The position numbers were made by a program, and so were the translations under genes. A stretch of 46,028 nucleotides of DNA from an uncultured Prochlorococcus sp. (GTDB lineage Bacteria > Cyanobacteriota > Cyanobacteriia > PCC-6307 > Cyanobiaceae). Below the pieces are notes generated by a model. That model was not told the DNA's origin. It worked only from the letters and a program-made list of their open reading frames with translations, and did no database searches. Below, in pieces: positions 39,544 through 46,028 of the stretch (position 1 is its first letter; each line of letters starts with the position of its first letter). The stretch lies in contig CABYNZ010000009.1 of NCBI GenBank assembly GCA_902520485.1, forward strand, positions 1-46,028, given 5' to 3'.

Positions 39544-40969
39544 CTCCGAGATCCTTTAATTCTCCAATCAAATCATTCAGTACTTTTTTTGCATCACCAA
39601 AGACCATTGAGGTATTTGGCAGATCAAATAAATCATTTTTTATTCCGGAGTAACCTGCACTCATACCACGTTTAATTACAAATACCGTTCTTGCTTCCTG
39701 CACATCAAGAACAGGCATGCCATATAAAGGAGAAGATCTATCATTTTTAGCTTGAGGATTAACTACATCATTTGCTCCTAAAACTAAAACTACATCCGTT
39801 GCTGGAAAATCAGGATTTACAACGTCCATCTCTTTAAGTTGTTCGTAAGGAACATCGGCTTCTGCTAAAAGTACATTCATATGTCCAGGCATCCTCCCTG
39901 CTACAGGATGAATTGCGTAAACAACTTCAATACCATTTTGCTCTAGTTTTTTTGTCACTTCCCTTAAAGTATGTTGAGCTTGAGCTACTGCAAGACCATA
40001 ACCAGGAACAATAATTACTTTGTTGGCTGCCTCTAAAGTCAATGCACATTCTTCAACACTGCAAGAAGTTATATTTGTATATTCTCCTGAACCAGAAGAG
40101 GCTGTACTTTGTGCAGATAAAGATCCTCCAAAAAGAACTGAGACCAATGATCTATTCATACCCTTGCACATTACTTGAGTAAGTATTAGACCTGCCGCTC
40201 CAACCATTGCGCCTGCCACTATCAAAAGCTGACTATCTACAACAAAACCTGCTGCTGCTGCTGCAATCCCTGAATAGCTATTTAATAAAGATATAACGAC
40301 TGGCATATCCGCTCCACCAATTGGCAATGTAACTCCAATACCTAATAAAGAAGAAACTATAACTAAAAGCCAAATAGAACTTGTATTGCCGTTTATCAAA
40401 TCAAAAAAGGCTATCAAGGAAGCAACTGCAAAAACAATATTTACAAAATGTCTAACTTTGCTCTGAGTCCATCCTGGAGTTGACAACCAACCCTGTAACT
40501 TTGCCATCGCCACAATTGAACCTGTGAAAGTTATGGCACCAACAAATATAGAAACAGATATTGAAACTTCGTTAATAAGCGACTTAAAAAAATCAAAATT
40601 TTCTTGGCCACTAGATATAGGAAAAATAGCTACTCCTAAGGCCACTAAAAGTGATGACATTCCTCCGCAACCATTGAACAATGCCACTGTTTCAGGCATG
40701 GAGGTCATAGGTACTTTTTTTGCAAGAATTGCTCCGAATAAACTACCTATGATTGATCCAATTATTATCCAAATCCAAGACTGAATAGCAATTCCAGAAG
40801 TGCCTAAATAATAAGAAAGTAATCCTACTACTGATAGCGACATTGCAAATGCAGCTAATCTATTGGCATCCCTTGCTGACTTTACTTTTGACAACCCTTT
40901 TATTCCCAAGGCCAGTAAAAGTACTGCTAGAAGGTCAATAACGAATTTAATGATTACAGGTAGATTCAT
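39530..40969 (-). CDS. pntB: NAD(P) transhydrogenase subunit beta
   Basis: A 479-residue protein with eight to nine transmembrane helices in residues 1-275, then the soluble NADP(H)-binding domain III with IIVPGYGLAVAQAQHTLREV, HPVAGRMPGHMNVLLAEADV, VLVLGANDVVNPQAKNDRSS and VFVIKRGMSAGYSGI. The complex couples proton flow to hydride transfer from NADH to NADP+. The third gene of the split pnt operon, 8 bp after the PntAB gene. Confidence 0.98.
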   Translation of the reverse strand: MNLPVIIKFVIDLLAVLLLALGIKGLSKVKSARDANRLAAFAMSLSVVGLLSYYLGTSGIAIQSWIWIIIGSIIGSLFGAILAKKVPMTSMPETVALFNGCGGMSSLLVALGVAIFPISSGQENFDFFKSLINEVSISVSIFVGAITFTGSIVAMAKLQGWLSTPGWTQSKVRHFVNIVFAVASLIAFFDLINGNTSSIWLLVIVSSLLGIGVTLPIGGADMPVVISLLNSYSGIAAAAAGFVVDSQLLIVAGAMVGAAGLILTQVMCKGMNRSLVSVLFGGSLSAQSTASSGSGEYTNITSCSVEECALTLEAANKVIIVPGYGLAVAQAQHTLREVTKKLEQNGIEVVYAIHPVAGRMPGHMNVLLAEADVPYEQLKEMDVVNPDFPATDVVLVLGANDVVNPQAKNDRSSPLYGMPVLDVQEARTVFVIKRGMSAGYSGIKNDLFDLPNTSMVFGDAKKVLNDLIGELKDLGVGEK

Positions 40970-40977
40970 GTTAAAAA

Positions 40978-41271
40978 TTACTTCTTATTTGATGGTTTAC
41001 GACTAAACATCGCGAGCATTCGATCAGTTACAAAGAAACCGCCTACAACGTTGAAAAGAGCAAATCCAAGAGAAACTGAACCAATGATTAAAAGTGGTAC
41101 GTTACCTTCTGCTTTTACAATTAAAGTTAAGGCTGCAAGCATTGTTATTCCGGAAATTGCATTTGCTCCACTCATTAGAGGTGTGTGAAGGGTAGGAGGA
41201 ACTTTTCCAATTAATTCGAGGCCTAATAAACTACCAAGTAAAAGAACCCAAAGAAGACTTATAAAAGACAT
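40978..41271 (-). CDS. pntAB: NAD(P) transhydrogenase subunit alpha, membrane part
   Basis: A 97-residue protein corresponding to the C-terminal membrane region of PntA: LLWVLLLGSLLGLELIGKVP, then THTPLMSGANAISG (here LHTPLMSGANAISGITMLAA) and a basic end. Separate subunits for the soluble and membrane parts of alpha are usual in cyanobacteria. It lies 12 bp after the PntAA gene and 8 bp before pntB. Confidence 0.96.
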   Translation of the reverse strand: MSFISLLWVLLLGSLLGLELIGKVPPTLHTPLMSGANAISGITMLAALTLIVKAEGNVPLLIIGSVSLGFALFNVVGGFFVTDRMLAMFSRKPSNKK

Positions 41272-41283
41272 AATTTTAAAACC

Positions 41284-42414
41284 TCAATTTTCAAAAACTT
41301 TATTTTGAAGAACAACTCCTTCATCGCTTAATAAACATCCAGAAATGAGTTCATCCTCTTTATCTAATTTAATTAGACCATCTTTTATAAATGGTGTAAT
41401 CAAAGATGTTAAGTTCTTAGCATAAAGTGAACTTGCATCATAAGGAACTGAAGAGGGTAATTCGCCCGCTCCTATAAGTTTTACCCCATCTTTGATAATA
41501 GTTTCATTTGATTTTGTTCCTGCGCAGTTCCCTCCCTGAGAAACTGCTAAATCAATAATTACTGCACCAGGTCTCATTTTTTCGATCATGGGGGCGTCTA
41601 TTAAAACAGGGGCCTTTTTACCTAGAACTTGCGCGGTACATATAGCAACATCAGCTTCAGATAAATATTTAGTTAAAGTAGCCTTCTGTTTTGAGAGGAA
41701 TTCGGGTGTTACAGCTTTTGCATAACCTCCAGCTTCCCCGGGTTTTTCATCCACTTCAGGAAGTTCTATAAATCTTGCTCCGAGGGACTCTACTTGTTCT
41801 TTAACAACAGGTCTAATATCAGATACAAATACTATTGCACCAAGTCTTTTTGCTGTCGCAACTGCCTGCAATCCTGCAACGCCACCACCAAGAACAACTA
41901 CTTTGGCAGGTTGAACTGTTCCTGCTGCAGTCATAAGCATTGGGAAATATCTATCTAACTCACTTGCAGCTAAAAGAACTGCTTTATATCCAGCGATATT
42001 GGCCTGTGAAGAAAGAACATCAGAAGATTGCGCTCTACTAATCCTCGGAAGCAATTCTAGTGATAAAGCTGAAATCTTATTAGTATTTATGATATTGAGA
42101 AGCTCTTTATTACCATATGGGTTTAGAAGACCAAGAAGAACTGCACCTTTCTTTAATTTAGTTAAATTATCCTCTGATGGAGTTTGAACACAAAATATTA
42201 GGTCAGCTTCACCCCAAATTTTTTGATCTAAGTTACTTATTATTGTTCCACCCGATTCTTCATATGAAAAGTCACTAAATCCTGATAATTTTCCCGCTGA
42301 ACTTTCAATATAAACATCACATCCAAGGCTTTTTAATTTCTTTACCGCTTCTGGAGTAGCTGAAACTCTCCTTTCACCAGAGCTTGTTTCGGAAGGAATA
42401 AGTATCTTTGTCAA
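41284..42414 (-). CDS. pntAA: NAD(P) transhydrogenase subunit alpha, NAD-binding part
   Basis: A 376-residue soluble domain I, alanine dehydrogenase-like: ILIPSETSSGERRVSATPEA, PRISRAQSSDVLSSQANIAG, Rossmann VVVLGGGVAGLQAVATAKRL, and AEVDEKPGEAGGYAK-type mobile loop (here ELPEVDEKPGEAGGYAKAVT). Binds NAD(H). The first frame codon is TTG with no ATG nearby. First gene of the operon pntAA-pntAB-pntB-hydrolase. Confidence 0.96.
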   Translation of the reverse strand: MTKILIPSETSSGERRVSATPEAVKKLKSLGCDVYIESSAGKLSGFSDFSYEESGGTIISNLDQKIWGEADLIFCVQTPSEDNLTKLKKGAVLLGLLNPYGNKELLNIINTNKISALSLELLPRISRAQSSDVLSSQANIAGYKAVLLAASELDRYFPMLMTAAGTVQPAKVVVLGGGVAGLQAVATAKRLGAIVFVSDIRPVVKEQVESLGARFIELPEVDEKPGEAGGYAKAVTPEFLSKQKATLTKYLSEADVAICTAQVLGKKAPVLIDAPMIEKMRPGAVIIDLAVSQGGNCAGTKSNETIIKDGVKLIGAGELPSSVPYDASSLYAKNLTSLITPFIKDGLIKLDKEDELISGCLLSDEGVVLQNKVFEN

Positions 42415-42541
42415 TTTATTTATTTTTTTAACATACTAAATATAAATTGAAGAAAGTCAAAAGTCTTGGATTTTTGTTAAAAATATATTTTCTTTTTTAT
42501 AAATAATAGCTATCTAGAATATATAAGTACTAAATAATCCA

Positions 42542-43120
42542 ATGAGTATAAAAGCAATCGAATGTCCTGATGGAGTGTGCCACAGTCATCATGGTGGTCA
42601 TGCTGTTCCAAGGCAAGCTATGCAGAAAAACCTAGAAAAGCATGGTAAAGACTGGTGCGAGAAATTAGCAGAGAGAATTTATGAAATGTCAGTTGATACT
42701 TATTCACAAACAGTAATGCCCTGCCTCCACTCGGCAGGTTGGCAAAGAAGACATTTAGATTGGGAATTTAAGCTGGCAGAAAATGATTCTGAACCTGATG
42801 AAGCTCTTGTTGAAGGAATTATTAATGCCACAGAGAGCTTTCTAAGGAGTAGCGAGGTGCATCGGTTATTTATTCAGGAATTAGTTCAGGGCACATTTGA
42901 GGAGGCAAATGACAAAAAAATAATTTCTAAAGCAATAAAATCCATTATTGAAGAGGAAATTGTTAGTTCACTAAGAGAAAAGAAAGAAACTCTTTTAAAG
43001 AAAATATCCGCAAAATTAATATCAGAAGAAAAAGTTAGCGAAGAACTTGCAATAAATTCTGCTAAAGAGGGTTTTGAGGAAGTTGAAAGGTTACTCGCAA
43101 ATCATAGCGAGGCAGTTTAA
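42542..43120 (+). CDS. Conserved cyanobacterial protein of unknown function
   Basis: A 192-residue soluble protein. The N-terminus is Cys/His-rich (ECPDGVCHSHHGGHAVPRQA), a likely metal-binding patch. The middle (MPCLHSAGWQRRHLDWEFKL) and a long helical C-terminal half (LREKKETLLKKISAKLISEE) follow. I recall no characterised member. Divergent from the pnt operon across a 127-bp gap. Confidence 0.7.
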   Translation: MSIKAIECPDGVCHSHHGGHAVPRQAMQKNLEKHGKDWCEKLAERIYEMSVDTYSQTVMPCLHSAGWQRRHLDWEFKLAENDSEPDEALVEGIINATESFLRSSEVHRLFIQELVQGTFEEANDKKIISKAIKSIIEEEIVSSLREKKETLLKKISAKLISEEKVSEELAINSAKEGFEEVERLLANHSEAV

Positions 43121-43274
43121 CCCTATTTCTTTATATTTTCTTTATATTTTCTTCAATAATTGGCTCAAATATAAATTAAACATTAAATTATTGTTTGGAA
43201 GTACAAAGTTGTAACTTATTAGACAATACATCTGTTCTCTGATGTGTTTATCTATATACAACTTATCACTTTCA

Positions 43275-43499
43275 ATGGACAATTTCATTAGAAAAAGGAT
43301 CGACATAGCTACCTGTTGGGCTACCAACAGAATTTCTGCAATGGACACTTTAGAAAGATATGAAGACAGTTATGCAATCGCAGAAGAATTTAGAGAGTGG
43401 ATATTACATATTGGAGAAAAGAACGAAAATTTAAAAGATTCTGTTTTAAACTTCCCAAAGGAATTAAAAAAGTTATTTGACCAAAAAGTTAACGACTAA
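43275..43499 (+). CDS. 74-residue helical hypothetical protein
   Basis: I start at ATG 43275 (MDNFIRKRIDIATCWATNRI); an in-frame ATG at 43242 would add 11 atypical residues. It is soluble and helical: DTLERYEDSYAIAEEFREWI. It lies 79 bp upstream of the NTRC gene, possibly in the same transcript. Family not recognised. Confidence 0.65.
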   Translation: MDNFIRKRIDIATCWATNRISAMDTLERYEDSYAIAEEFREWILHIGEKNENLKDSVLNFPKELKKLFDQKVND

Positions 43500-43578
43500 A
43501 TAAAAAATATATCGAGTGAAATCCGCCCTACACTATATGGGTTTGTTTATTATTATTAATAGTGAAATTTGAAAATAA

Positions 43579-44955
43579 ATGGAAAATAAAGAAAAAAATT
43601 CTAATGTAGAAAATGTTGTAATTATTGGTTCGGGTCCAGCAGGTTATACCGCTGCAATTTATGCAGCAAGAGCGAATCTTCAACCATTGCTCGTTACGGG
43701 ATTTAGTTCTGGTGGTATTCCTGGTGGGCAATTAATGACTACAACATTTGTTGAAAATTATCCAGGTTTCCCAGATGGTGTACTAGGTCCTGAATTGATG
43801 GATCTAATGAAGGCTCAAGCAGAAAGATGGGGTACTAACTTATACGAAAGTGATGTAGTATCTATAAATACTGATTCTCATCCCTTTGAATTAAAAACTT
43901 TAGAAGGAACTATAAAATCTAATTCAATTATCATTGCAACTGGAGCAAGTGCAAATAGATTAGGCGTGATAAATGAAGATAAATTCTGGAGTAAAGGAAT
44001 AAGTGCTTGTGCAATATGTGACGGAGCGACCCCACAATTTAGAGATGAAGAATTAGCTGTTATTGGAGGGGGTGACTCTGCATGTGAAGAAGCAGCATAT
44101 CTAACTAAGTATGGAAGCAAAGTGCATTTGATCGTTAGATCAGAAAAATTAAGAGCTAGCGCAGCAATGGTAGATAGAGTAAAAGCCAATCCAAAGATAG
44201 AAATTCATTGGAACACAAAAGTTGATAAAGCGGATGGATCTGAATGGCTTGAGAGAATAGATACTATTCACTCTCAAAAAGGGAAAGGGGAAATCAATAT
44301 AAAAGGTCTTTTTTACGCGATAGGGCACACACCAAATACGAAGTTCTTAGGCAACAAAATTGATTTAGATAATAAAGGATATATTGCCTGCAAATCAGGA
44401 AGACCAGAAACATCTATTGAAGGCATCTTCGCAGCAGGTGATGTCGTTGATTCTGAGTGGAGACAAGGAGTTACCGCTGCAGGAACTGGATGCATGGCAG
44501 CATTAGCTACCGAAAGGTGGTTAGCCGAGAAAAACCTAGCAAAAATTATAGTCAGAGAGAAACCTGAACCAGAAAAAAAACTTAATTCATCAGATTATAA
44601 TGAAGAAGAAGTTAATGAAGATACTTTCGATTCAAATTCTGAATGGCAAAAAGGCAGTTATGCATTAAGGAAACTTTATCACGAGAGTAAAAAACCTATC
44701 TTAGTAATTTTTAGTTCTCCAAGCTGCGGCCCATGTCATGTTTTGAAGCCTCAATTAAAAAGAGTAATTAAAGAACTTGATGGTGCAGTTCTTGGCGTCG
44801 AAATAGATATTGATAAAGATCAAGATATTGCAAAACAAGCTGGTATTAACGGCACACCAACAGTTCAACTTTTTAAAGAAAAATTATTAAAAAAACAATG
44901 GCAAGGTGTTAAACAAAGAAGTGAGTTTAAAGAAGCTATAAAAAATATTATCTAA
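43579..44955 (+). CDS. trxB: NADPH-thioredoxin reductase fused to thioredoxin (NTRC)
   Basis: A 458-residue fusion. The N-terminal thioredoxin reductase has FAD site [16 protein letters not shown] (about 15-30), redox pair CAICDG (about 143-148), NADPH site [13 protein letters not shown] and AIGHTPNT. A linker at about 325-365 precedes the thioredoxin domain with [14 protein letters not shown] (CGPC about 382-385) and cis-Pro [12 protein letters not shown] passes NADPH electrons to 2-Cys peroxiredoxin and to pigment and carbon-metabolism enzymes in oxygenic phototrophs. Full length and intact. Confidence 0.97.
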   Translation: MENKEKNSNVENVVIIGSGPAGYTAAIYAARANLQPLLVTGFSSGGIPGGQLMTTTFVENYPGFPDGVLGPELMDLMKAQAERWGTNLYESDVVSINTDSHPFELKTLEGTIKSNSIIIATGASANRLGVINEDKFWSKGISACAICDGATPQFRDEELAVIGGGDSACEEAAYLTKYGSKVHLIVRSEKLRASAAMVDRVKANPKIEIHWNTKVDKADGSEWLERIDTIHSQKGKGEINIKGLFYAIGHTPNTKFLGNKIDLDNKGYIACKSGRPETSIEGIFAAGDVVDSEWRQGVTAAGTGCMAALATERWLAEKNLAKIIVREKPEPEKKLNSSDYNEEEVNEDTFDSNSEWQKGSYALRKLYHESKKPILVIFSSPSCGPCHVLKPQLKRVIKELDGAVLGVEIDIDKDQDIAKQAGINGTPTVQLFKEKLLKKQWQGVKQRSEFKEAIKNII

Positions 44956-44964
44956 AATAACGTT

Positions 44965-45231
44965 TTATTTATTATTTCTCTTAGGATTATTTTTATTAGT
45001 AGTCGGTCTGGCTCCGCCTGCATTTCTTTCTCTATAAGTTATTCTCCCTCTAGACAGATCATAAGGACTTATCTCAACTAAAACTTTATCTCCAGCTAAT
45101 AATTTAATTCTAAATTTAGTCAATTTACCTGCAGCTCTACATAAACATTGATGTCCTTCAGGTTGTTCTAAGGTAACCAAATAAAATCCATTCCCCTGCT
45201 CTTTTTCAATTACACCTGAAGTTTCAATCAT
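44965..45231 (-). CDS. infA: Translation initiation factor IF-1
   Basis: An 88-residue S1/OB-fold protein: MIETSGVIEKEQGNGFYLVT, then RIKLLAGDKVLVEISPYDLS and RGRITYRE are the IF-1 signatures. A basic Asn/Lys-rich extension of about 15 residues follows the core. It is more divergent than typical IF-1 (HQCLCRAAGKLTKF in place of the usual HxVLAxxSGKMRxxxI), so it may be a second, cyanobacterial IF-1-like variant. It converges on the NTRC gene with 9 bp between them. Confidence 0.85.
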   Translation of the reverse strand: MIETSGVIEKEQGNGFYLVTLEQPEGHQCLCRAAGKLTKFRIKLLAGDKVLVEISPYDLSRGRITYRERNAGGARPTTNKNNPKRNNK

Positions 45232-45323
45232 TAATTAATTTTTTACTAAGTTCATATTATCAGAAAAAGATTGGCCAAAATTGATTTCAGAAAAATTACA
45301 TCTGTAAAAATATGAAATTCAAT

Positions 45324-45536
45324 TCAAATTGAAAATTTAATTTCATTAATTATTTGAAGTTGACCGTAGTAAAAATTTGCTTTCGCAATTTTTTCAGAAT
45401 CTTCTAATTGATCAAAAAAAACGAACCCAAGGCTTTCCCACAATGAAGATCCGCAAACATTATTCAATTCATTTTTTGCTTCTTTTGCAAAATTATCTAA
45501 TTTTCTTTCAAGATTTTTAGATTTAGAAACAGACAT
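45324..45536 (-). CDS. 70-residue hypothetical protein
   Basis: The ATG at 45536 (MSVSKSKNLERKLDNFAKEA) is preferred over one five codons upstream. Soluble helical N-terminal half, then SSLWESLGFVFFDQLEDSEK. It lies between infA and the NmrA-like gene on the same strand. Function unknown. Confidence 0.6.
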   Translation of the reverse strand: MSVSKSKNLERKLDNFAKEAKNELNNVCGSSLWESLGFVFFDQLEDSEKIAKANFYYGQLQIINEIKFSI

Positions 45537-45590
45537 AATAAGTAATATCAATATAGTACAAATATACTATGTATAACTATAATTGCAATA

Positions 45591-46028
45591 TTAAAAAGGT
45601 AATCTCTTTTTTTCCTCAATATTTAGATCTGCTTCCATTTCCCTTAATCTTTTAAGTATTTGTTGGTAGTACTCCTTTATATAACTCTCTAGTGAGGTCA
45701 TATCTTCTTTTTTAAGTTCCAATATTTCGTAGGTTTTACTCATGTCAGCATCTAACGATTCACCACTACTAGTTACTTCAGCAAAGGCCAATCTTTCAGC
45801 AACATTTAAAGAATCTTGAAAAAAGGAGACTACTTTTTGAGTGACACTAATTAGGAAAGGGGAAACTCTAAAAATTTTCGCTTTTTTTTCACTAAATTTT
45901 TCACATAAAGATATAACTTCGTTTGAATCCCATGCTTTGGGACCTACTAGTGGCAATGAAGTTCTGTAAGTTTTTGGATTATTTACTGCTGCTACAACAA
46001 CTTTCGCCATATCTTGAGTATTCATATA
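45591..46028 (-). CDS. NmrA/Ycf39-like NAD(P)-binding protein, 3' part only
   Basis: The frame stays open past the window edge, so only the C-terminal part (about 145 residues) is seen: YMNTQDMAKVVVAAVNNPKT, then LVGPKAWDSNEVISLCEKFS. These match the late part of atypical short-chain dehydrogenases of the Ycf39/NmrA kind, involved in cyanobacteria in photosystem II assembly. The N-terminal Rossmann motif is outside the window, so the exact paralogue cannot be told. Confidence 0.75.
   Translation of the reverse strand, partial: YMNTQDMAKVVVAAVNNPKTYRTSLPLVGPKAWDSNEVISLCEKFSEKKAKIFRVSPFLISVTQKVVSFFQDSLNVAERLAFAEVTSSGESLDADMSKTYEILELKKEDMTSLESYIKEYYQQILKRLREMEADLNIEEKKRLPF

Noticed and set aside
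43131..43152. Two TTTATATTTTC units in tandem
   Set aside because: Low-complexity AT sequence; no sign of function.
1..46028. CRISPR arrays, rRNA genes, insertion sequences, integrase genes
   Set aside because: No regularly spaced repeats, no rRNA-like segments and no transposase or recombinase coding sequence were seen on either strand.

Overview
The window looks like a high-light-adapted Prochlorococcus (marine picocyanobacterium) chromosome. The DNA is strongly AT-rich. Genes are short and tightly packed, with many proteins under 100 residues. There are five high-light-inducible (HLIP) genes, a split PntAA/PntAB/PntB transhydrogenase, an NTRC-type thioredoxin reductase-thioredoxin fusion, and several picocyanobacterial families (DUF1651, DUF2839, DUF3303, DUF3721, DUF3764). 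Family names were assigned by recognising sequence patterns, not by database search.

Layout. At 0.2-2.3 kb are two exported proteins, one with an inverse-autotransporter-type barrel. At 2.5-5.7 kb an intact tRNA-Pro(UGG) is followed by a 3.2 kb element. Its ends are a 52-bp exact copy of the tRNA 3' part (2514-2565 and 5678-5729), and a second 21-bp direct repeat lies just inside each end (2612-2632 and 5570-5590). The element carries three same-strand genes (a protein with a hydrophobic hairpin, a P-loop GTPase and an Asn/Lys-rich protein) and no integrase. It resembles the tRNA-targeted integrative elements of Prochlorococcus (tycheposon-like) and is the most interesting object here. At 5.8-9.7 kb is accessory surface material: a degraded duplicate of a small two-gene unit, a sulfotransferase with a repeat-built coiled coil, a glycosyltransferase and an outer-membrane barrel.

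From 9.8 to 30.1 kb is a flexible region dominated by microproteins. It also holds an HLIP gene, an RluF-like pseudouridine synthase, an SRAP/YedK protein, a candidate small RNA (about 14.7-14.84 kb), a seven-gene run with MauE-like, DUF411, DUF3721 and PepSY-like proteins behind a 28-bp near-palindrome (16.0-18.1 kb), SelO, a cupin, a class I glutamine amidotransferase, and an HLIP cluster at 27.3-28.6 kb.

From 30.1 kb to the end is core genome: ychF, an HlyD-type adaptor overlapping polA, cysS, dxr, a 2Fe-2S thioredoxin-fold protein, a YheT-like hydrolase overlapping pntB, the pnt operon, two conserved small proteins, NTRC, infA, and the 3' part of an NmrA/Ycf39-like gene cut by the window edge.

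The main themes are photoprotection and redox balance (HLIPs, transhydrogenase, NTRC, SelO), cell-surface variation next to a tRNA, and mobile or duplicated small-gene cassettes.
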